This document shows positions 18,106-25,970 of a stretch of 64,000 nt of DNA, in pieces. The stretch is from Ignavibacteria bacterium (GTDB taxonomy: Bacteria; Bacteroidota; Ignavibacteria; SZUA-365): positions 186,001 to 250,000 of the forward strand of contig JADKJW010000005.1 in NCBI GenBank assembly GCA_016720835.1. The letters run 5' to 3'. How positions within the stretch are numbered: the stretch's first letter is position 1; each line of letters begins with the position of its first letter. The notes under the pieces are model-generated. The model was not told the DNA's origin and made no database searches. It was given only the letters and a program-made list of their open reading frames with translations. The position numbers and the translations under genes were made by a program.

Positions 18106-18320
18106 GGTTGTGACGCGGGGACGCGGGGATGCGGAGACGCGGTGATGCGGAGACGCGGGTTTGCGCACCGAAGCTGACGAAGCTCCGCAGGAGCACAGGT
18201 GATGGGTGCAGAAGGGTCTGGCCGTTCAGATGACAAGCGGCGTCATGGTCCCTGTTCCGACGCTCTGCGTCGGAACAGATTTCCAGCGTACCGTATTCGT
18301 TACGAACAAGCGTTAGGAAT
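18106..18320. other. Intergenic, with short GC-rich repeats
   Basis: Just after the PpiC-like stop codon is a degenerate run of GATGCGGAGACGCGG-type words (about 18112-18162). No gene, RNA or terminator with a T-run was seen here. Confidence 0.5.
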
Positions 18321-19150
18321 CTCTTGCACCCCGTTCCGGGGTGCGTTGGAGCTCATGCGGCGCGCGTATTCCGGTGGTCTTCGACGCACCGGCTACTGTC
18401 TTGCACCCCGTTCCGGGGTGCGTTCGCATCAACGCACATCTCCCATTGTCATGCCGAGCGCAGTCGAGGCATGGCCCCGTTCCGGGGGTGCGTTGGAGCT
18501 CATGCGGCGCGCGTATTCCGGTGGTCTTCGACGCACCGGCTACTGTCTTGCACCCCGTTCCGGGGTGCGTTCGCAGCTCAACGCACATCTCCCATTGTCA
18601 TGCCGAGCGCAGTCGAGGCATGGCACCCCGTTCCGGGGTGCGTTGGAGCTCATGCGGCGCGCGTATTCCGGTGGTCTTCGACGCACCGGCTACTGTCTTG
18701 CACCCCGTTCCGGGGTGCGTTCGCATCAACGCACATCTCCCATTGTCATGCCGAGCGCAGTCGAGGCATGGCACCCCGTTCCGGGGTGCGTTGGAGCTCA
18801 TGCGGCGCGCGTATTCCGGTGGTCTTCGACGCACCGGCTACTGTCTTGCACCCCGTTCCGGGGTGCGTTCGCATCAACGGACATCTCCCATTGTCATGCC
18901 GAGCGCAGTCGAGGCATGGCACCCGTTCCGGGGTGCGTTGGAGCTCATGCGGGCGCGTATTCCGGTGGGTCTTCGACGCACCGGTTACTGTCTTGCACCC
19001 CGTGCCGCGGTGCGTTCGCATCCACGCACATCTCCCATTGTCATGCCGAGCGCAGTCGAGGCATGGCACCCCGTTCCGGGGTGCGCTGGAGCTCATGCGG
19101 CGCGCGCTGTCCGGTGGTCTTCGACGCACCGGCTATTGTCTTGCATCCGA
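18321..19150. repeat. Tandem array of ~148-bp units, about 5.5 copies, each with two GCACCCCG/CGGGGTGC hairpins
   Basis: Hairpin cores (GCACCCCG-TTC-CGGGGTGC) start at 18326, 18403, 18473, 18550, 18623, 18700, 18771, 18848, 18919, 18995 and 19066, some degenerate. Odd-numbered copies are 147-150 bases apart. Each unit also carries GTCATGCCGAGCGCAGTCG followed by AGGCATGG, itself an imperfect palindrome. All three plus frames stay open for most of the array, but the period is not a multiple of three and the frames encode the same repeats, so no protein is called. Confidence 0.9.
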
Positions 19151-19504
19151 CACGGATGCTCGGACCACGGGATCGAGTACGGCACCGGTCACGTCGGACC
19201 CCGGGTAGCTCGTTCCTCGCAACCCGGGGTTGAGTGACGAAATCCCTTCGGGATAGAAGACCATGCATGAATGTTCGCGTATTCCCATTCCACTTTCAGC
19301 CTGTCACCCGGCACCTTTCGCCATCACCTGTCGCTTTTCATCCTTCATAATTCATCCTTCATACTTTCCTCGCAACCTGGGGCGGATGACGGAATCCCTC
19401 CGGGATAGCGGAAAGAGATTATCTGATCTCATGTTCCTCTTCTACTCTCCCTTTGGGAAAGGGCAGGGTGAGGGGTAGTGCGTGCCGGCGATCGTCGTCT
19501 TGTA
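19151..19504. other. Intergenic stretch without a recognisable gene
   Basis: It contains the tail of the 148-bp array in decayed form and two copies of a CTCGCAACC(T/C)GGG ... CCxTCxGGGATAG word (about 19212-19255 and 19368-19407). I see no coding region or RNA gene. Confidence 0.4.
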
Positions 19505-19715
19505 TTCAATCCGAATCCGCCGCCTCGACTTCGCTCGGCGTGACAATTCCTCGATGATATTCGGATTCAATCCGAAATTCGCCGCCTCGACTTCGCTCGG
19601 CGTGACAATTCCTCGATGATATTCGGATTCAATCCTAAATTCGCCGCCTCGACTCCGCTCGGCGTGACAATTCCTCGATGATATTCGGATTCAATCCGAA
19701 ATTCTCAATCCGAAA
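19505..19715. repeat. Tandem array of a 62-bp unit, three copies
   Basis: Units begin GCCTCGACTTCGCTCGGCGT at 19522, 19584 and 19646 (the third with C for T), each followed by GACAATTCCTCGATGATATT and the small palindrome ATTCGGATTCAATCCGAA(A/T). The first word is the reverse-complement relative of the GCCGAGCGCAGTCGAGGC palindrome in the 148-bp array. Confidence 0.88.
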
Positions 19716-19730
19716 TTTCTCCGTGCAGCC

Positions 19731-19769
19731 AAAAAAAAAGAATCCGCTGACAGCGGATTCTTTTTTTTT
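19731..19769. terminator. Bidirectional intrinsic terminator beside tRNA-Pro
   Basis: Stem AGAATCCGC/GCGGATTCT with A9 before and T9 after, so it can stop transcription from both sides. It lies two bases beyond the 3' end of tRNA-Pro on the minus strand. Confidence 0.85.
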
Positions 19770-19770
19770 G

Positions 19771-19844
<74 letters not shown>

Positions 19845-19905
19845 ATTCGATTCCCAAAGGTAGGCGAAAGGGCGGAAAAAAGCAAACCGGATGCGCGCAA
19901 TCCTC

Positions 19906-20514
19906 TCAGTAATCGCCGACACGGCCGCGCAGCGCGCGATATAACAGCTCGCGGGCGCGGAAAATGTGGGCCTTGACGGTGCCAAGAGGCAGGTTCAGCT
20001 CCTCGGCGATCTCCTCGTAACTCTTGTCCTGCTGATGACGCATGACGATCACCACGCGGTACTTGTCGGGCAGATCGTCGATGGCCGTCTGGATGGTGCG
20101 CGTCTGCTGCGACTGCAGGATGTGCTTGTCGGGCACGTAGGAACTGTCGGGGATCTCCATCTGCGTCTCGCCGTCGTGCGTCACGAGCGGCTTGTCGATG
20201 GAGAGGGTCTTCAGCTTGCGCTTGCGCAGATAGTCGATGCTGTTGTTGGTTGCGATCTTGTAGAGCCAGGTCGAGAAGGCGAATTCGTCGTTGAAGGAGG
20301 CCAGGGAATTGAACGCCTTGATGAAGGCCTCCTGCGTCAGATCCTCCGACTCCGCATTGTAGCCGATCATGCGCACAATCAGGTGGTAGATGGCGCTGTG
20401 ATACTTCTTCATCAGCCGCTTGTACGCGTCCTGATCGCCGTCGAGCGCGGCGCGGATCAAGTCCTTGTCTTCCGCCCGCGATTGTTCTCTGCGTTCTTCT
20501 GGTGTCTGATACAT
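19906..20514 (-). CDS. ECF-type RNA polymerase sigma factor (sigma-24/RpoE-like)
   Basis: 202 aa from ATG 20514. Region 2 spans about 35-100 (AESEDLTQEAFIKAF, FSTWLYKIATNNSIDYLRKR) and region 4 about 135-190 (LPDKYRVVIVMRHQQDKSYE, LPLGTVKAHIFRARELL). It redirects RNA polymerase to a specific promoter set. No anti-sigma gene follows; tRNA-Pro is next. The frame is open to 20613, but that extension runs through the promoter, whose boxes match the consensus, so 20514 is preferred. Confidence 0.93.
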   Translation of the reverse strand: MYQTPEERREQSRAEDKDLIRAALDGDQDAYKRLMKKYHSAIYHLIVRMIGYNAESEDLTQEAFIKAFNSLASFNDEFAFSTWLYKIATNNSIDYLRKRKLKTLSIDKPLVTHDGETQMEIPDSSYVPDKHILQSQQTRTIQTAIDDLPDKYRVVIVMRHQQDKSYEEIAEELNLPLGTVKAHIFRARELLYRALRGRVGDY

Positions 20515-20542
20515 GCCGGAGGCCGTTTTTCGATTATCTCCG

Positions 20543-20574
20543 CAAATGTACGCGCCCGATGCAGGCAATGCAAA
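20543..20574 (-). promoter_or_regulatory. Bacteroidota-type promoter for the sigma-factor gene
   Basis: Minus strand TTTG (20574-20571), 20-base spacer, TACATTTG (20550-20543): a full consensus match, 28 bases before ATG 20514. Confidence 0.75.
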
Positions 20575-20655
20575 AACCGAATGCAGGGAGCATGAGCGGG
20601 CTCCTCCGCGCATGCACGAACGACCTGCGCCGCAAGGCTTCGCGGGGGCCTTCCA

Positions 20656-20688
20656 TTGGAGTTCTGTGCCGGATTTTGTAGATTCTTG
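20656..20688 (+). promoter_or_regulatory. Bacteroidota-type promoter for the YmdB-type phosphoesterase gene
   Basis: TTG at 20656, 20-base spacer, TAGATTCTTG at 20679; the ATG is at 20726. It is divergent from the sigma-factor promoter about 80 bases away. Confidence 0.5.
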
Positions 20689-20725
20689 AACGAAATTGCC
20701 ATATCCGCCTCACCAATACATCTGC

Positions 20726-21544
20726 ATGTCCACAACCCTCACCCTGCTCTTCATCGGCGACATCGTCGGCACTCCCGGCATGGACGCCGTCGCCATGTTC
20801 CTGCCCTCCATCATCAAGGACCACGGCGTCGATTGCGTGATCGCCAACGGCGAAAACGCCATGGACGGGAAGAGCATCAGCGAGGCGCAACTCGTGCGGC
20901 TGCGCGAACTCGGCGTACAGGCGATCACCTCCGGAAACCACATCTGGGAAAAGTGGCACATCCACAAGCTCATGGGCGCCGAAGCCATGCTGCTGCGCCC
21001 CGTGAACTACCCGCGCGAGAATCCGGGCAGGGGATACATCACCATCGATCTCGGCGCGAAGGGCAAGATCGGCGTGCTGAACGTGCAGGGACGCACGTTC
21101 ATGAGTCCGCTGGACTGCCCCTTCAAAACCGCGGACTGGGCCATTCAGCGCATGGCCGAGGAGACGCGCGTCATCCTCGTCGACATTCACGCCGAAGCCA
21201 CCGCCGAGAAGATCGCCATGGGCTGGCATCTCGACGGGCGCGTTTCCGCGGTGGTCGGCACGCACACGCACATCCAGACTGCCGATGCGCGCATCCTCCC
21301 CGGTGGAACCGCCTACATCACCGATGTCGGCATGACCGGACCCTACGACTCCGTCGTCGGCATGCGCAAGGATGTGGCGCTGCGCCGTTTCATCCGGCAG
21401 ACGCCGCACAAGTTCGAGATGGCCTCGGACGACGTCCATTTCTCCGCGGTCCTCATCGTGGTGGACGCCCTCACGGGCAAGGCGGAGAGCATCACCCCAC
21501 TCACGTATCCGGAGTTTTCGCGCAATGCCGGCGACAATCATTGA
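20726..21544 (+). CDS. YmdB-family metallophosphoesterase (TIGR00282)
   Basis: 272 aa. The two-metal motifs are FIGDIVGTPG at the start (D), NGENAMDGKSIS (E/N), TSGNHIW (N, H), and VVGTHTHIQTADARIL, matching the YmdB/DR1281 family of cyclic-nucleotide phosphodiesterases. In Bacillus YmdB hydrolyses 2',3'-cAMP; the substrate here is inferred. The start at 20726 is chosen because the conserved fold begins six residues later; an upstream ATG (20696) adds only an unconserved leader. It overlaps folD by 20 bases, so the two are translationally coupled. Confidence 0.9.
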   Translation: MSTTLTLLFIGDIVGTPGMDAVAMFLPSIIKDHGVDCVIANGENAMDGKSISEAQLVRLRELGVQAITSGNHIWEKWHIHKLMGAEAMLLRPVNYPRENPGRGYITIDLGAKGKIGVLNVQGRTFMSPLDCPFKTADWAIQRMAEETRVILVDIHAEATAEKIAMGWHLDGRVSAVVGTHTHIQTADARILPGGTAYITDVGMTGPYDSVVGMRKDVALRRFIRQTPHKFEMASDDVHFSAVLIVVDALTGKAESITPLTYPEFSRNAGDNH

Positions 21545-22409
21545 CGGCGCCGCAATCGCCGCGACGATCAAGGACGAAGTGCGGCGCGACACCGCACTGC
21601 TGAAAGAACGGCACGACGTCACGCCGGGCCTCGCATTCCTGCTGGTGGGCGACAATCCCGCCTCGCGCTCCTATGTGCGTTCGAAAGGCAGGGCCTGCGA
21701 ATATGTGGGCTTCCATTCGCATACGGTGGAGCGTCCCGCCGACTGCAGCGAAGCGGACGTGCTCGAGCAGATCGACGCCTGGAACACCGATCCCGACATC
21801 CATGGCATCCTCGTGCAACTTCCGCTGCCGGATCACATCGACGAAAACAAGGTCATCAACGCCATCTCTCCGCGCAAGGATGTGGACGGTTTCCACCCGA
21901 TCAGCGTCGGACGCCTGGTGATCGGGCAGGAAACATTTCGTCCCTGCACACCCGCCGGGATTCAGGAACTGCTGCTGCGATCGGGTATCGATCCTTCGGG
22001 GAAGCACGTGGTGGTGGTGGGCCGCAGCAACATCGTCGGCAAGCCGATCGCAAATATTCTCCTCCAGAAGGCGCCCGGCGCGAACGCCATCGTCACTGTC
22101 GCGCACACGGCCGCGGCGGATCTGGCGAGTCTCACACGGCAGGCGGACATCCTCATCGCGGCCATAGGCCGTCCCCGCGCCATCACCGCCGACATGGTGA
22201 AGCAGGGCGCGGTGGTGATCGACGTCGGCATCAACCAGGTGCCCGACGCGTCGACGGAAAAAGGGTATCGCCTCGTCGGCGACGTTGATTTCGACGCGGT
22301 GAAGGAGAAGGCCTCGGCCATCACTCCCGTCCCGCGCGGCGTCGGTCCGATGACCATCGCCATGCTGATGCAGAACACGCTGCACGCGGCGCAGCGCACC
22401 GTCCGCTGA
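21525..22409 (+). CDS. folD: Bifunctional methylenetetrahydrofolate dehydrogenase/cyclohydrolase
   Basis: 294 aa, usual family length. Visible motifs: catalytic Y and K in SYVRSKGRACEYVG, GILVQLPLPDHID, the PRKDVDGFHP segment, NADP-binding VVGRSNIVGKP, and the C-terminal TPVPRGVGPMTIAML. It interconverts 5,10-methylene-, methenyl- and 10-formyl-tetrahydrofolate in the cytoplasm and connects to gcvH in this window through methylene-THF. The start overlaps the upstream gene; GGAG lies 11 bases before ATG. Confidence 0.96.
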   Translation: MPATIIDGAAIAATIKDEVRRDTALLKERHDVTPGLAFLLVGDNPASRSYVRSKGRACEYVGFHSHTVERPADCSEADVLEQIDAWNTDPDIHGILVQLPLPDHIDENKVINAISPRKDVDGFHPISVGRLVIGQETFRPCTPAGIQELLLRSGIDPSGKHVVVVGRSNIVGKPIANILLQKAPGANAIVTVAHTAAADLASLTRQADILIAAIGRPRAITADMVKQGAVVIDVGINQVPDASTEKGYRLVGDVDFDAVKEKASAITPVPRGVGPMTIAMLMQNTLHAAQRTVR

Positions 22410-22475
22410 CGCAGACTGCTCCCAATCCTCCCGACCGCAACCCCTCATCCGCACAGAAACCATACAGGTGATCGC

Positions 22476-23591
22476 ATGATTATCGGGATTCTCAAAGAAC
22501 GCTTCGAGAGCGAGCAGCGGGTCGCGCTGTCGCCCTTCGGTGTCGAAGCCCTCGTCCAGGCCGGCGCGCAGGTTGTCATCGAACGGGAGGCGGGCGCCAG
22601 CGCGCGCTTCAGCGACGACCAATATCGCGAAGCGGGCGGGAGCGTCGTGTACTCGGCGGAAGAAGCCGCCGGACGCGCGGACGTGCTCGTCAAGGTGATG
22701 CCGCCGATGGAGAGCGAATTCGAACTGCTCCATGAAGGGCAGACGCTCCTGTCCTTCCTCCTCCTCGGCATGAGCAAACGGCCTTTCATCGACCATCTCA
22801 TGGCCCATTCCATGACGGGCGTCGGGATGGAACTGCTCCGTGGAAAGGGAGGATCGTATCCGATACTCCGCATCATGAGCGAGATCTCCGGGCAGATCGC
22901 GGCCATGGTCAGCGGACGCTGGCTGCGCAGCGACCAGGGCGGGCGCGGCGTACTGCTCGGCGGGGTGCCGGGCGTCGCTCCCGCGGCGGTGGTCATCCTC
23001 GGCGTCGGCGCCTCGGGCTTCGCGGCGGCGCAAGCCTGCCTGGGTCTCGGAGCGCAGGTGATCGTGCTCGACAACGACCTCGAACGCCTCCGCCGCGCCG
23101 AACAGGCGCTCGGCAAACGCATCACCACCGTCATCGCTTCGCCTGAAAACATCCGCCGCGGCGTGAAACTCGCGGATGTCTTCATCGGCGCCATCTCCAT
23201 CACCGACGACGAGAGCCACCACATCGTCACCGAGGAGATGGTGAAAACGATGAAGGCCGGAGCGGTGATCATCGACATCGCCATCAATCAGGGCGGGTGC
23301 GTGGAGACGATACGGCCCACGACGATCAAGGATCCGGTGTACGAAATGCATGGCGTGCTGCATTATGCGGTGCCGAACATGCCGTCCATGGTCGCGCGCA
23401 GCGCCACCTACGCGCTCACGAACGCCCTGCTGCCCGTGCTCCGCACCCTCATTTCAGCGGGAGTCGAAAAGGCCATCGAGGACGATCCCTACTTCCGCTG
23501 CGGCGTCGTGACGCATCGCGGCATGCCGACGCACAAACTGTTGCACGACCTGTACGACATCGACGTCGAACCGTTCGACTGCAATTGCTGA
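22476..23591 (+). CDS. Alanine dehydrogenase/PntA-family protein with altered catalytic residues
   Basis: 371 aa, the length of alanine dehydrogenases. N-terminal substrate domain KERFESEQRVALSP, NAD-binding domain VVILGVGASGFAAA and signature NMPSMVARSATYALTNA are clear. In the alanine dehydrogenase of M. tuberculosis, His96 (in LHLA) and Asp270 (in DIAIDQGG) are catalytic. Here the matching positions read LSFLLLGMS (no His) and DIAINQGG (Asn). Arg (EQRVALSP) and Lys (VKVMPP) are kept. It may use another substrate or direction, so the EC activity is left open. SD AGGTG precedes the ATG. The next gene is a CoA-transferase. Confidence 0.85.
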   Translation: MIIGILKERFESEQRVALSPFGVEALVQAGAQVVIEREAGASARFSDDQYREAGGSVVYSAEEAAGRADVLVKVMPPMESEFELLHEGQTLLSFLLLGMSKRPFIDHLMAHSMTGVGMELLRGKGGSYPILRIMSEISGQIAAMVSGRWLRSDQGGRGVLLGGVPGVAPAAVVILGVGASGFAAAQACLGLGAQVIVLDNDLERLRRAEQALGKRITTVIASPENIRRGVKLADVFIGAISITDDESHHIVTEEMVKTMKAGAVIIDIAINQGGCVETIRPTTIKDPVYEMHGVLHYAVPNMPSMVARSATYALTNALLPVLRTLISAGVEKAIEDDPYFRCGVVTHRGMPTHKLLHDLYDIDVEPFDCNC

Positions 23592-23645
23592 CCGTCCCGA
23601 CCTCCACAACGAACCGTCTTCATTCCAGCGAACAGGAGCACCTCC

Positions 23646-24959
23646 ATGCAGTGGCTGAATAACTACCGCAAGAAAGTGACCACGGTCGAGGCGGCCGTGC
23701 GCGCCATAAAATCCGGCGACAACGTGTACATTCATCCGGGCTGCGCCGTGCCCGAAATCCTCGTCAAGGCGATGGTGGCCCGAGGTCACGAACTCTCCGA
23801 CGTGAAGGTCCACCATATTCTCACCGTCGGCGAATCAGGCTACGTGACCGAAGAGATGCAGGGACACTTCCGCCACAACGCGCTCTTCATCGGGCACAAC
23901 GTGCGCAGCGCCGTGAACAAGGGCCTCGCCGATGCCACGCACATCCATCTTCACGAGGTGGCCTCGCTCTTCCTCCGGAAAATCATCCCGGTGGACGTGG
24001 CGCTCGTGCACCTCTCGCCGCCCGACGAACACGGGTTCTGCAGCTTCGGCGTGGGCGTGGACATGACCAAGGCCGCCTGCGAAATGGCCAAGGTCATCGT
24101 CGCGCAGGTGAACCCGCAGATGCCGCGCGTGCTCGGCGACTGCTTCATCCACATCAATAAAATCCACCACGTGGTGGAAGTGGACACCCCGATCAAGGAA
24201 CTGCCGCAGGTGGGCGAGGTGACCGACGAAAAGGAAGCCGAAGTGTACCGCGCCATCGGCGCGCACATCGCGGACCTGATCGAGGACGAGTCCACGCTGC
24301 AGATGGGCATCGGCAGCATTCCCGACGCGGTGCTGAGCTTCCTCGGCAACAAGCGCGACCTCGGCATCCACACCGAGATGTTCTCCGACGGCGTCATCCC
24401 GCTGATCGAACGCGGCGTCATCACCAACGAGAAGAAGACCCTGCACCCGGGCAAAATGGTCGCGTCCTTCGTGCTGGGCGAGCGCCCGATCTTCGATTTC
24501 ATCAACAACAACCCCGTCGTGGAATTCCACCCGAACCATTACGTCAACGACCCCTTCATCGTCGCGCAGAACCGCAAGATGGTGGCGATCAACTCCGCGT
24601 TGCAGGTGGACATCACCGGGCAGGTCTGCGCCGATTCCATCGGACCGCGGCTCTACTCGGGCTTCGGCGGGCAGGTGGACTTCATTCGCGGCGCCTCGCG
24701 TTCCGCGGGCGGCAAGCCGATCATCGCGTTGTCGTCGATCGTGAAGAACGACACTATCTCGCGCATCGTCCCGCACCTTCCCGTGGGCGCCGGCGTGACC
24801 ACCGGTCGCGCGGATGTCCACTACGTGGTGACCGAGTACGGCGTCGCTTCCTTGTTCAGAAAGACCGTGCGCGCGCGCGTCAATGAACTGATTCACATCG
24901 CCCCTCCGATCTACCGTGACGAGCTGCGGGCGTACGCGAGGAAGCAGAATTACATCTGA
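23646..24959 (+). CDS. Acetyl-CoA hydrolase/transferase family CoA-transferase
   Basis: 437 aa, family I-type fold of the 4-hydroxybutyrate/acetate/succinyl CoA-transferases. The likely catalytic Glu is in LGIHTEMFSDGV; VHLSPPDEHGFCSFGVGVD, GSIPDAVLSFL and GGQVDFIRGASRSAGGKP are family motifs. It moves CoA from an acyl-CoA to a carboxylate such as acetate. It lies 54 bases after the alanine-dehydrogenase-like gene and probably forms part of fermentation or amino-acid breakdown. SD AGGAGC lies 8 bases before ATG. The exact substrate is not deducible. Confidence 0.92.
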   Translation: MQWLNNYRKKVTTVEAAVRAIKSGDNVYIHPGCAVPEILVKAMVARGHELSDVKVHHILTVGESGYVTEEMQGHFRHNALFIGHNVRSAVNKGLADATHIHLHEVASLFLRKIIPVDVALVHLSPPDEHGFCSFGVGVDMTKAACEMAKVIVAQVNPQMPRVLGDCFIHINKIHHVVEVDTPIKELPQVGEVTDEKEAEVYRAIGAHIADLIEDESTLQMGIGSIPDAVLSFLGNKRDLGIHTEMFSDGVIPLIERGVITNEKKTLHPGKMVASFVLGERPIFDFINNNPVVEFHPNHYVNDPFIVAQNRKMVAINSALQVDITGQVCADSIGPRLYSGFGGQVDFIRGASRSAGGKPIIALSSIVKNDTISRIVPHLPVGAGVTTGRADVHYVVTEYGVASLFRKTVRARVNELIHIAPPIYRDELRAYARKQNYI

Positions 24960-25161
24960 GCGCCCTCTCGCGCGGCAGGCCGAACGCCCGAACGGACATA
25001 CCCACGTACTGCGGTTTTGTATCCTTCCGGCTGATCGGACGGTCTTCATCCCGGGAGGGATCAGTCTCCGTCTTGCATTTCATGCCCGAAAACGCGATGT
25101 TTTTGATATTCCTGAAGAACGAACACAGCACCCATTTTCATCACCCTCGGCGCGGGCGTCC

Positions 25162-25950
25162 ATGAGTCACTTTTCACGTTTCTTTCCCTCCGTTTTCGTC
25201 GCGACGCTTCTGCTCGGAGCCACGCCTCTGCTGCACGCGCAATACCGCTCCATCGCGCCGCCCCTGCCGCCCGACGTACTCAATCCGACGCCGAAGTACT
25301 GGTACATCGGTCCGCAGCTCGGGGTCAGCCAGAACACCCACGCGGGCGACTTCCTGCCGGAGTGCGACAAGTGCCTTTTTGCGGACGGCAGCGGTATCGG
25401 CATCATCGCGGGGATTCAGATCGAGCATCTGCCCACGCCGGATTGGGGAATCGCGCTGAAACTTCTCTACGACGACAAGCGGGCCGAATACAGCACGGCA
25501 TTTTCCGGGATGCGGCAGGTGGTCGACGGCTCGGTGGTCGACGTTCCCGTGGAACGGGTCATGGACGCGCGCATCGCGTACTTCGTCATCAATCCAATGC
25601 TCGAGTTGTTTCCGATCAAGAATCTGTACCTGCTTGCCGGGCCCGCCATCGGCCTTCCGATGACGTCGCAGTACAGCGTAAAGGAGCGCATGCTCGATCC
25701 GAACTTCGTGTTCTGGTCGACCGGCACCGACGAGGCGTTTCTGCAGCCCCAGGAATGGACGGACATCCCTGACGTGACGGCCCCTCGCATCGACGTGCGC
25801 GTCGGGATCGGATACAACCTCAAGCTCAGCCGCAGCGTCATCTTCGCGCCCGAAGTGACGTACGAATATCCTCTCACGAACATTTCGAGCGACGACAACT
25901 GGAAGGCCTCGGCCATCCACGGCGTCGCCGTCCTGAAATTCGCCCTGTAA
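25162..25950 (+). CDS. Outer-membrane beta-barrel protein, paired with a PD40-OmpA lipoprotein
   Basis: 262 aa with a signal peptide (FVATLLLGATPLLHAQ). It is a strand-rich barrel with GPQLGVSQNTHAGDF, a Cys-containing loop (ECDKCLF) and YEYPLTNISSDDNWKAS near the end. It shares this plan with the 9240-10016 product. The frame is open upstream to 24916, but ATG 25162 sits right before a proper signal peptide. It is 20 bases before the PD40-OmpA gene, so the two are probably co-transcribed and act together in the outer membrane. Confidence 0.82.
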   Translation: MSHFSRFFPSVFVATLLLGATPLLHAQYRSIAPPLPPDVLNPTPKYWYIGPQLGVSQNTHAGDFLPECDKCLFADGSGIGIIAGIQIEHLPTPDWGIALKLLYDDKRAEYSTAFSGMRQVVDGSVVDVPVERVMDARIAYFVINPMLELFPIKNLYLLAGPAIGLPMTSQYSVKERMLDPNFVFWSTGTDEAFLQPQEWTDIPDVTAPRIDVRVGIGYNLKLSRSVIFAPEVTYEYPLTNISSDDNWKASAIHGVAVLKFAL

Positions 25951-25970
25951 CCCCGCGGAGACGAACCTTC

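Noticed and set aside
18199..19237. Long open frames (about 295-345 codons) in all three plus frames across the 148-bp array
   Set aside because: The frames are open only because the repeat unit is GC-rich and lacks stops. The period is not a multiple of three, each frame shows the same peptide words shifted, and none has a start site or known domain.
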